DNA of 64,000 nt from Motacilla alba alba (lineage: Eukaryota; Chordata; Aves; Passeriformes; Motacillidae): assembly GCF_015832195.1 (NCBI RefSeq), contig NC_052020.1, positions 3,117,254 to 3,181,253 of the forward strand, given 5' to 3'. Position numbers and translations under genes: made by a program. Shown piece after piece: positions 1 through 8,866 of the stretch (position 1 is the stretch's first letter; each line of letters starts with the position of its first letter). The notes under the pieces are model-generated. The model was given only the letters and a program-made list of their open reading frames with translations. It was not told the origin of the DNA and searched no databases.

Positions 1-301
1 TGCTTTGGGCTCAGATATAGCACATATCAGAACATTTTAGTTTTGTGCAATGCTCTATGTCCTTTCAGCACTCAGGGAATAAGGTGGGTGCCAGATGAGG
101 GCTACAATATCATCTATTCTGGCACTCCTGCAGTATTAATTCAATTGAGTATTTTTGCCAAAAGACATTCCCTTTGCTCGAAATCTGAAACCATGTTATT
201 TGGAACACCAGAATTTAGCAACATGCTAATAAATGTGAAATACTTTGCTTCCATTACCTTAATTAACTTCTTGTGTTGCTCTTGTGCTCCTTCTATCCCA
301 G
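1..301. other. SLC5A12 intron, nothing recognised
   Basis: No exon, repeat or RNA gene is recognisable. An open frame running through it into exon a has no family similarity before position 302. Confidence 0.6.
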
Positions 302-390
302 CTCATGCCATACTTTGTTATGGACATCTTTTCTTCGATGCCAGGAGTCCCAGGACTGTTTGTTGCCTGTGCATTCAGTGGAACACTAAG
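302..390 (+). CDS. SLC5A12: SLC5A12 coding exon a (first in window)
   Basis: The acceptor is a pyrimidine-rich tract ending CCCAG, and the donor is AG|GTTTGT. It begins in phase 0 with Leu-Met-Pro-Tyr-Phe and ends with two bases of a Ser codon. It encodes a membrane segment ending [12 protein letters not shown], one of the most conserved stretches of SLC5 transporters. No upstream exon can be recognised in positions 1-301. Confidence 0.93.
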
Positions 391-3300
391 GTTTGTGAAT
401 CTGAATCGACATTTTAGTTGTTTATGATAATTTCTTGACAATCCAGAATGAGGTCAAAATATGAAACCCTAAGAAAAGCCCAGCTGTTTCTCTTAGAACA
501 TTCTAGGAAGTAGCAGGAGTTCTTTGTTGAATTATTTACATCCCTGGAGATATTTGAAAGACATGTGGATGTGCCACTTAGGGACTTGGTTTAGTGGTAG
601 ACTTGACTGTGCTGGGTAAACAGTTGGACTCTGGGACCTTAGGGGTCTTGTCCAACCTAAATTATTCTAGGATTATGTTTATGATAAAGTCTAACTCCAC
701 ATTTCCAGTACCTTTTTATCCCAAATACATCTTAGAATAACATTACCTAGAATAATGTTACCAATACAAAGAAAGTGTAGAAAAACTGAGTTTAACTTCC
801 CAAAATACTCTTGGGAGCTGCTCATGGTGAAATTGTCTTTACTTAAGGTAACTGTCACAATATCATAGTCAGGGGTATAAACATTTTCAGTAAGTCTATC
901 TGAACTGTAATCACCAAAAACAGGCTCACTCATCCATCTAAAAGAGTTGAGCCATTCATGGAGGACCAGGGTGGCACTATTGGTGACTGCACATCCTTCA
1001 ATTTGTCAGGGAGTAAGGTTTTAATTCTGGAACATGTCTGTACTTAAGGTCTTTGCAAACTTGTAAAAGGAAGGGTCAGTTATGATGTGTTTTTATCTTG
1101 TTTCATGCCAGCACGAAGCAGAGCCTCCAGCAATTGCAGAAGCAGCAGAAACCTCCCCAGTTAAAGTAGCACATATGAAAAATACTATGAATCATACAGT
1201 TCTTGGAGAGCGTTAGTGCTGAAAAAGAAGAAGCATTTCTATATAAATACAACTTGAATCCAGATTATATTGCTTCCTATTTACTTACCATTCTTCTCCC
1301 TTTCTACAGCACAGTAGCTGCCAGCATCAATGCTTTAGCAACTGTTACCTTTGAAGACTTGGTCAAGAAAGGTTTCCCAAATGTGTCTGAGAAGATGAGC
1401 ACGTGGATCAGCAAAGGCTTGTGTGGGTACTCCAGATGAGACCCCTTTCTTTAGCGGCAAAGGGCGCTGCACAGAGAGGCTCCCTCAGAAACAGGAATGT
1501 AACACTTTATAAACCCTCCAGGTGAACATCAGACTGATGCCTCAGTAGCATCATCAGCACCATACAGCAGAGGAACAGAGACTAGCATGAACAACCCCCA
1601 CTCAAAATCCTTGGAAAAGTCTGGTCTACTGAAAGTATTGGAAAACACTCTTCATGACACAGAAAGAATGTTAACATAGTTATTACCATATTACTCTATA
1701 GTAGTATTTATTTAGAATAATACAGTAGATAAATTATATTCAAACTTAGAGTATTGCATAAGCAGGTTATTCAGCTTTTCAGAGAAAAAAGCATGAAAAC
1801 AAAAAAATTAAAAACCCCACAAAATATCATCGACATACCAAGCATATCAATATTATATCAATACTATTTTAATAATATATCAATATTATTTTAATTTTTA
1901 GGATATTTGTTACAATTATTGCAGTAAGATCATAACCCTCTTATGAATACCATAATAATACCATCAGAATTCTATTAAAATTCATAAATATAATGAAAGC
2001 GCCACACCCATCTATTTTCTATCTCTGTAACTGCTCTAGTCTTCTCCCTTCTTGTTTTTCCACTTACCACTTAGTTTTTTCACTCTGGACCTAGAAAGAT
2101 AATTTTTGTGTCTGAAACCAAGGTGTGCTAGCACAAAAATTTTGACTGGCTTTACTCAAGGCTGCTGCATACAGAGTTTTACCTACCATGAAGTTAAAAC
2201 TGGTGTCAAGGGAAGAAAGCCATGCTGTTTTATAATTTCTCAACTCATTTATTAGGTTATTTTAAAAGTGATACTTAATGGCAACACAAACATTCTTATA
2301 TGAGGCATAACTTTCTAAATTAATTTAATTGCTATTGTTCTACTTTGTAAGAAATATCAATCCACCAAAAACCCAACAAGACTTCATACAAGCCATTGCT
2401 GGGTTTGTAATGGTCTACTCTAAACACCCAATAAGAAGTGCCAATTCCTCTCTGCTGGCTGGTCACCTCAGCCACTACTGAGTTATAAACCATCTCCACC
2501 ATTAACCAGCACTGAGAACCTCCCTACCTTACCTTTTCCAGGTGTACTGTACGGTGTCTTGTGCACTTCCATGGCCGCAGCAGCATCGCTGCTGGGAGGA
2601 GTCGTGCAGGTATTTCTTGCTTCAGAAATGCAATTAATAGAATAAGAATGAACACAAAATGTAATGAACTGAGCAAATAATTCTGCCAGCTCTGATGGCT
2701 ACTAGATTACCCAAACCATTTCTGTGGACATTTTGCTGAGAGGAATAAGTAGGAAAACAAAAAAAATCCCCTAACTCCTTCACTACTGACTCACTGCTAG
2801 GAAGCAATACTGAGCAGGACTCTCTCTTTAACTGTGCCCTGAAATCACTACCTATCCCTTTTCCCTCACCATTTTTCCAGAGAAAAGTACAGATCAAAAT
2901 CAGAACTGGGGATGCTTCCCCTCCGCCGCTGCCCTGAACTCTTCTTCTCTGCACCCACAGGCTTCCCTCTCCATCCACGGGATGTGTGGGGGGCCAATGC
3001 TGGGATTATTTACTCTGGGAATTGTGTTTCCCTGTGCTAACTGGAAGGTAAGTAAACAAAAATCCTGATCTAAAAGATCAAGGGGTTTTTTGGTTAAAAA
3101 TCAATTTTGAAAATTGTTTAGGTCCTTGAGCTGCTTTTCAGATTTAGCGCCTGAGGATCTAAGATCTATTTATATGTGCCTTTTCCCTGCCTAAATTTAT
3201 CCTGCTGAATTTAAGTCTACCCAGCTGTGGAATAACTGGTGATCAGACTGACATGAAGACTTTCTTAATTTTTTTTCCCTGACTTTCATTAAGAAGAAAA

Positions 3301-6300
3301 AATTATTCAATACTTGCACCAGCCTTGGGATGAACGGAGTGATTTCAAAAGCTTTGCCTTCATTCTTTCACTCAAAACACATGAGCTCATTCCATATTGC
3401 CCCATTAGGATTCCCATCAAGGTTAGCAGAAGTAAAACTAAAATCAGTATCACAGCTTTGACCACACTTCTGCTTTAACTTTTACAAACAGAGAGCACTA
3501 AAACACCACGTTATATACCTTAGTTGAAAGAGAACAGAATTCATTTACACCGTAACCCATCATTATCTACTCCTGGCTAATTCACGTTCACAGAAAAGAA
3601 CTTTGCACATATTATCTTTAACATTATCTTTCTATACTTTCCAAGGGTGCTCTCGGAGGCCTCTTAGCTGGGATCAGCTTGGCTTTTTGGGCTGGAACCG
3701 GGTCTTTCATTTACCCTGCACCAGCAACAAAGTCCATCCCTCTGCAGCTGTCTACCCTCAACTGCACCCTGGCTAACAGCACTGAGGCACTGCTAACAGC
3801 AGCTCCCACGCTGGCCCCAGAGAGGTATTTTTCCTATTGTTACCACTTAAGCCTATGTTTTGCCAAGTATGCCCCCCAGCCTGCAGCTGGGGTGCAGGCA
3901 GTACTGACAGGGCAGGCTGGGAGTGGAGACTGGTGCCAGATGACACACCAGCTGGAGCTTGAGCTGCATTGTGCTGGCTCAGTCAGGCAACAACTTAAAC
4001 GCAACTGCTGCCCATCACTAGCTGCTTTGCTTTTGTCACCTCTTCAAAGGCCTCTGCTGGCAGACACCTGGTACTCCCTGTCCTACCTGTACTTCAGTGC
4101 CATCGGCTGCGTGGGCTGTGCCATCACAGGGCTGTTGATGAGCTTAATAACAGGTTAGTGTTCAAAACATACATAAACATGTATATGTATATATATTTAT
4201 ACACACACACAGAGATATATAAACAATCATACCTTTGAATAAGCTTACTTGGCTGTTAAAAAAGCTTTTTAAAAGTCCAGTAGGTGACTTGAGACACAGA
4301 CTCAGAAGAGGGCAGTGGGCTCTGATCCTGCTCCCCCACCCTCATGGTCTATAGTCTGAGGCTCCCAAGGCTCATACCCAGCTATCCATAGACTTGCTTA
4401 TTACTATTTTCTTTTTGCAGGACCTAGTAAAGGAGAAGACATCCCACCAGTGTTAATTAAGCCAGTCTGCAACCTGTTTTGCTTTTGGTCCAAAAGACTC
4501 AAAATATTTCTCTGGTGTGGTGTGCGGCATGACAGCCTGGAGGTGAGTGCTGACCCCGTCAGCTCAGCCCTGCTGTGGTCCAGGAGCTGTGGGAACACGG
4601 GCAGGTGCCTGCGTGAGAGCATGCGCCCACGTGAGGGCATGGGCTGAGCAGAGAAATAACCAGCCTTCAACAGCTGCTCTTGAACTTCTGCAAGGGATGC
4701 TGCATAAGCAGCACAGACTGGAAATTAAATCAGCTAAACCCTGGTCAGTAGTAAGTTACCTACTGTTCCCATTTTCATCAAATATGGGGACTGAGGTAAT
4801 GCCACTGGCTGGGCTACGCGGTGTACCCAGGAGCTGCATCAAAGCCGGATAGCACAACTCTGAGGGAGGCTAGTCAGCCCAAGCTCTGGCAGTGCCTCCA
4901 GCCTGCGCCTTAGCAAGCCTTTAGTGATATTCAGCTTTAGTGATTCTCAGCTCATGAGTGATTTCAGCTCTTGGGCTTGCTAGGCTCGGCTGGGGCATGC
5001 AGCAGGCATTCAGAAGACCAGGAAAGAGAGGAAAGAGGCTGTGTGAAATATTCTGCAGCAATGTCCTTTATTATCTTCTTTCTGCAAAGGGGTTCAGTGA
5101 CAGCTCTTCTCTGATGAGCCGGGCAGAATAGGGCAAGAGGGGATCGAGAATTGTCCAATGGTAAAGGTTAAAGGAAAGTGACCTATAGCCTTACAGAGAG
5201 ATAAGCAAGGGTCCAAGAGCGGGAGAGAGGGGCTCCTATGGTCCAGTCATCATGACTCAGCATCTTGCCTGTCCTAGGCCTCAGAACACCAAGGCAGGTT
5301 TGCAGGGCCTACGTCTGCTACACTGAGGCTCTCAAAAAAACAAAGAGCCCTCAGGAAAGCCAGGAGCTCACAGAACTGATGCCTTGGAAAGCTGACCTAG
5401 AAAAGAAGCTGGACAGAGCTAAAGAATAAAGTAGGGATTTATTACAAGGCCTTGGACACACCCTGGACAGCACAAGAGCCCAGCCAGTGCTGCACCCAAG
5501 ATGAACCAAAATGGTCCCAAAATGCACAACCGCTCATGGGGTCTCTCACTTCTATCAGTTCTGCTCCATTTGCATATTGGAGTTAATTGTCCCATTTAGC
5601 CCATGAAGCCCCATCCTTCTTGTTTTTCTCTCTTCAGTCCATGTTGTTTGTGCTCTTGGGCCTGAGATTTGGATCCTTTATCCTTGGTCCCAAGGTAGGA
5701 AAGGAATTGTTTCGTCTATCCACGCTGTGAAGAGAGCTCTTAATATGAAGCTCAAAACTACACACTAAAACAGCACAGAATCTGGAAAATATAAAAGCTA
5801 AAACCTAAGGCATCAAAACAGGGTCTGACCTCCCTCTCTCTGCTGGGACAAAACTGCACTTTACACCCTAGACAGTTCACCAAGATATCGTCTTCCACCA
5901 AGCTCAGAGAAAAGGACTTTAGAACTCACATTCCCATGAAGCTCTCTTCCTGCTGTCATCCCCATCACCACAGCTCCTGAGGCTTCTGCCCTCCAGAGCA
6001 GCACCAGAGAGCAGCAACCAGGCAGTGCTGCACTCATCAGCATCTGAGCTGCTCCTTTCCACCTCCTCCTCCACAGGGGCAACAGGGCCAGCTATTCTCC
6101 AGGTGTCCCAAGGCTTTGTAGCTCATTAAAGAGGCAAACAGAATGAACATCTTTTTCTTCTTGCACTGTTTTCATAATTTTTCTTTAATCAAAGAAAAAA
6201 AAGCAGCAAATACAGGCTTTGAACTACAAGGGTATTTTCTCTTTTCAGATGGACTTTGAGAAAAAACTGCCTGAAACTGCTGCAAATAAAACCAGAACAG

Positions 6301-6407
6301 ATAACACCTTCAAGAACAATATCAACAAAGAAAATAATCGCCAGATCCGTGGTTACAATTCCGAAGAAAATTCATATACAAATATAAGCAGAGAATCTCG
6401 CCTCTAG
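302..6407 (+). CDS. SLC5A12: Sodium-coupled monocarboxylate transporter 2, C-terminal half (8 exons)
   Basis: Spliced CDS: join 302-390, 1310-1422, 2542-2609, 2961-3047, 3646-3824, 4050-4153, 4421-4542, 6249-6407; 921 nt, 306 residues plus stop. Every junction is GT..AG and in phase. The family couples Na+ entry to uptake of lactate, pyruvate, nicotinate and related monocarboxylates at the apical membrane of kidney and gut epithelium. Visible hydrophobic segments include one around MPYFVMDIF, one around [16 protein letters not shown], one around [14 protein letters not shown], one around [10 protein letters not shown], and the last around [17 protein letters not shown] glycosylatable loop (NCT, NST) precedes the last segment, and a cytoplasmic tail starts near NLFCFWSK. 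The human protein is about 618 residues, so the N-terminal half lies upstream of position 1. SLC5A8 is the closest alternative. The tail, the downstream ANO3 and the nested MUC15 favour SLC5A12; SLC5A8 neighbours ANO4 instead. Confidence 0.93.
540..695 (+). mobile_element. CR1 LINE 3' tail fragment
   Basis: The segment resembles the end of CR1 elements in sense orientation. It reads 'ggagatatttgaaagacatg' near its start, followed by a 'tggactctgggacctt' and 'gtccaacctaaattattct' stretch. Such short 5'-truncated tails are the usual form of CR1 in birds. The boundaries are approximate. Confidence 0.75.
1310..1422 (+). CDS. SLC5A12: SLC5A12 coding exon b
   Basis: Translation starts [18 protein letters not shown] after one base that completes the split Ser codon. 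This is the conserved SLC5 loop between membrane segments, followed by WISKGL. Three GT dinucleotides lie close together at the 3' end. Only the donor at 1423 (GTGGGT) keeps frame with the next exon and restores the Leu-Cys-Val junction. Confidence 0.92.
2542..2609 (+). CDS. SLC5A12: SLC5A12 coding exon c
   Basis: This 68-bp exon encodes [19 protein letters not shown] and ends GVVQ. It is a small-residue-rich membrane helix, and the small residues are typical of packed helices in the LeuT-fold core of sodium symporters. The acceptor is TTTTCCAG and the donor is CAG|GTATTT. Confidence 0.93.
2961..3047 (+). CDS. SLC5A12: SLC5A12 coding exon d
   Basis: The 29 codons are in phase 0 at both ends. 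They start [17 protein letters not shown] and end with Asn-Trp-Lys before a consensus GTAAGT donor. The Gly-Gly-Pro-Met-Leu-Gly stretch and the following hydrophobic run match the family. Confidence 0.94.
3646..3824 (+). CDS. SLC5A12: SLC5A12 coding exon e
   Basis: The exon opens [17 protein letters not shown] (membrane segment) and continues into [10 protein letters not shown] and a Ser/Thr-rich extracellular loop with two N-glycosylation sequons (Asn-Cys-Thr, Asn-Ser-Thr). It ends in phase 2 within an Arg codon. The loop is variable between species, so it says little about orthology by itself. Confidence 0.92.
4050..4153 (+). CDS. SLC5A12: SLC5A12 coding exon f
   Basis: It encodes [17 protein letters not shown] followed by the last hydrophobic segment and Ser-Leu-Ile-Thr-Gly. 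The acceptor lies at CTTCAAAG|G. The open frame continuing from exon e through 3825-4049 is intron read-through: it includes a donor (GTATTT) and lacks family similarity. Confidence 0.92.
4186..4222. repeat. Short TA / CA microsatellite
   Basis: A TATG/TATA run is followed by ACACACACAC and ends near AGATATATAAAC. It sits just inside the SLC5A12 intron after the donor at 4154. Confidence 0.8.
4421..4542 (+). CDS. SLC5A12: SLC5A12 coding exon g
   Basis: This is the start of the cytoplasmic tail. The translation includes [19 protein letters not shown] and a Trp-Cys-Gly-Val pair of cysteines, followed by His-Asp-Ser. This matches the post-membrane tail that I recall for SLC5A12 rather than SLC5A8. 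The donor GTGAGT follows a phase-0 Glu codon. Confidence 0.93.
4960..5610 (-). mobile_element. Probable LTR-derived sequence (possibly composite)
   Basis: Read on the minus strand, this part of the last SLC5A12 intron has the texture of avian ERV LTRs. It contains an octamer-like ATGCAAAT near 5570, then an AATAAA (revcomp at 5438-5443) followed by a T-rich stretch. A second AATAAA (revcomp at 5067-5072) is followed by 'GGACATTGCTGC'. Two poly(A) signals 370 bases apart suggest either two joined LTRs or one long element. I could not define termini or a target duplication. Confidence 0.45.
6249..6407 (+). CDS. SLC5A12: SLC5A12 terminal coding exon
   Basis: It is spliced after CTTTTCAG and encodes 52 polar residues ending Glu-Ser-Arg-Leu-stop. 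This hydrophilic cytoplasmic tail diverges from mammals but keeps a Tyr-x-x-x-x-x-Ser-Tyr pattern. The final Ser-Arg-Leu fits a class I PDZ-binding motif (S/T-x-hydrophobic). The ATG at its first codon is internal, not a translation start. Confidence 0.85.
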   Translation: MDFEKKLPETAANKTRTDNTFKNNINKENNRQIRGYNSEENSYTNISRESRL

Positions 6408-6560
6408 AAGCTGAGGGACAAGGGACATTTAATCAAAATTTAGCTCTTCAGTTTCCAAAATTAATAACTTCTTTTACTGCACTTACCATCTTGTAGGTGA
6501 CCAAGAGGGAGCAGCTGCTCTCTATAGCAATAAAGGCCAGATTTTTATTCACAAATCTCT
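6408..6560 (+). other. SLC5A12: SLC5A12 3' UTR and probable poly(A) site
   Basis: The stop codon is followed by about 120 bases of untranslated sequence and an AATAAA at 6529-6534. A second AATAAA at 7056-7061 could serve a longer transcript form. Which one is used cannot be told from sequence. Confidence 0.6.
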
Positions 6561-7770
6561 TGGCAGGCCTGAAAAATGATGGGACAATCGGGTTTTAGAA
6601 GCACTGCTATTTCAGAAGAAATGCTTCATGAATTTTGTTGTGGAAGCTTCCCCTCAGACACAGCTGCAATACATCTGCATCACATGCTCTATTCAGCAAC
6701 TCATCATTGAAGGGAGTGTGCAAAGTGAACTTGAGATAAATTAAGACTTTGGAGAAGTTTGTGAGATATCTCACTAATGTGAGTCTGTGAGCTGCCCTCT
6801 GATGGAGGGAAAGAAGAGAGGTCAGGCTGAGCCTACACCCAAGTATCACAAAGAGTCTCCTCACAGGAACCCTGTATAGACCAGACTGGTCTTTCAGTCA
6901 CCAAGGTAACTGTGGTTGCTCCCTCTGGGGAATTCTAGTTTTCTTCATAGCTTCTCATTGTAAAAGCTATAGGACAGAGTAACAAATTTTACTTTGAATT
7001 CAGGATAGTTCTTTATCTGTGTTAGTTTTCACCTCAGAAGGATCCACTTCTATGCAATAAAGAAAATAAACCAACATATAATGATGGTCATACCTCTTAA
7101 TTGATAATTCACGCTGAATTTTTTAAAAAAGACACGTAGTTAGGCAAAATAACTGTCTGGTACACAGTCTTGGAAGCAGAGCCCACTCAGTGCTCAATTC
7201 CAGTGAAACACATTTCTTTGACAACTTGCTGGTTGAAAATAAAAGCCAACAGATCACCTCTCATCTTGACTAACTTCTGGATATAATTTTTCAAGAAATA
7301 TATTTGTTTTAAAACAAAATTTGCAATTCAGTGAAACAGACTGAATGAAAATATCAAAGACAACTCATGGACCCACCTGAAACATTTAGCTTGTATTTCT
7401 TTGAAGAGTCCCTCTGTTGCTTTTGCTTTATCAGTGACCATCTTTATTATGATGCAGATGTATGTCAATCTGGTCCTTGAAGTTACTTCCCCTGTCTGGG
7501 TTCAAGCTCTACCCCTGGAAATGGTCCCAGGATTTTAATAAGAGAACAGAAATAGCACCCTTGCTTGCATGGAACAGTTCATCAAGAAACTGAGAACCAA
7601 GTCAATATTTGTCTTAATCCCTTTTACACGGCTCTTATAATCTCGTTAAAACTTACAGCTGAGTCTGGCTGTAAGACAGCTGCTTGCCATCTCAGGTCAC
7701 TTGCTTTCCCTTCCTGCTTCCACACTTGGGATTGCTACCAACTGTACCATTTATGTCTCATGGGCACACA
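6560..7770. other. Intergenic, nothing recognised
   Basis: This is unique-looking AT-rich sequence downstream of SLC5A12 with normal strand composition. It contains the alternative AATAAA at 7056-7061. No coding or repeat similarity was recognised. Confidence 0.55.
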
Positions 7771-8866
7771 CCTTACATTTTCAAACAAACAAAACTAAAT
7801 CATACTTTTTTCATCAAAATACACAAACACTTAAACAAATATTCCACATTTCCAAAAACCAAACAAAAACCATTATTACTACTTACCTTAACTATCAACT
7901 TATACAACTTCCTGTTTCTACAAAAACTGTTAACCCTCAAAAATTATAAACTTTACAACTATAACAAATATTACCAAATACCCATCTTTTATTAAATTCA
8001 AAAATATTCATATATCTATTAATAGTTTTTCAAATAAAATTTTTACTTCTACACACAAAAAAACCCCAATCATACTTACTAACACTTTCTACAAACTTTT
8101 CCTTCATTAAATATACCCCAAAAAAACCCAAACAATAACCCCACATACACAACTCAAAAATTAACCACATTTTTAATAAATTAAATACTCACCACACTTT
8201 TAAAATTCCTGAATCCCCCATAAATCAAACAATGATTAAAAATGATACCACACTCTACACACACTTTGAAGCAACAACAAAAAAATAACTGAAACAACAC
8301 CTCAAATAAAATTAAACAAAACTTTATATATCTTTAATTTTTAATAACTCATTTAGAAAACCTAATCCTCCAATTTTAAACCACTTGTCAAATAACACAA
8401 AAATGAAATTTTAGAAAATCATCCAATTTTAATCAAAAACCCTAAAACAAACATTAAAACACCATTTCCACAAATAACTTAAAATAAAAATTATACTTAT
8501 ATTTCCACAAATACAAAACCCAAATAAATCCACACAAAAAACATAAAACCATATCACACTGAAACTCACACCAACAATTCCACAAACAAAAAACCAAACA
8601 CACAAACATAAACCATACAAAATAACCACAATTCATACCAAACATTTCCTATTACACCTACAAAAACTACAAATCTTAAATTTTATATTAGTATTTAGAC
8701 TAAAAAAAATTAATATAATAAAACTCTTTAAACAAAAACATAGTATCCATATTTTTAAAAATCCTAAAATATCTAAATTTATAAAAATTAAATATTAAAA
8801 AAACAACTTAATACCTTATAATTAACCAAGCCCTAAAGAAATACTAAAAAATTTACTCTCCACTTC
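7770..8866 (+). other. Guanine-depleted, strand-asymmetric tract of unknown origin
   Basis: From 7801 to 8820 I count 17 G in 1020 bases (1.7 percent) on the + strand, with C at roughly 20 percent and A near half. There is no CpG and no GpG. The tract is not a simple repeat: words are varied, and no period is obvious. Composition returns to normal within tens of bases at both sides (about 7770 and 8866). A mechanism giving this pattern is G-to-A change on one strand, equivalent to C-to-U deamination of the minus strand, as AID/APOBEC enzymes do to retroelement cDNA. Which element, if any, was the target is not recognisable. Minus-strand open frames here (8429-8645) are compositional artefacts. 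Confidence 0.7.

Larger units (their letters stand above)
1423..3645. other. SLC5A12 introns (1423-2541, 2610-2960, 3048-3645)
   Basis: These three introns hold no recognisable gene or repeat family. The stretch 1680-2000 is very AT-rich, with several 'atcaatatta' repeats. Splice sites at each end are GT..AG. Confidence 0.6.

Noticed and set aside
3825..4049. Continuous open frame joining SLC5A12 exons e and f
   Set aside because: Family similarity stops at the GTATTT donor and resumes at 4050; the phase across the splice is correct, so this is an intron that happens to be open.
302..6407. SLC5A8 instead of SLC5A12
   Set aside because: The two transporters are close, but the tail after the last helix and the synteny with MUC15 and ANO3 favour SLC5A12.
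8429..8645. Two minus-strand open frames rich in Cys, Phe, Trp, Val
   Set aside because: They lie inside the guanine desert; the amino-acid bias and lack of stops follow from absence of C on that strand.
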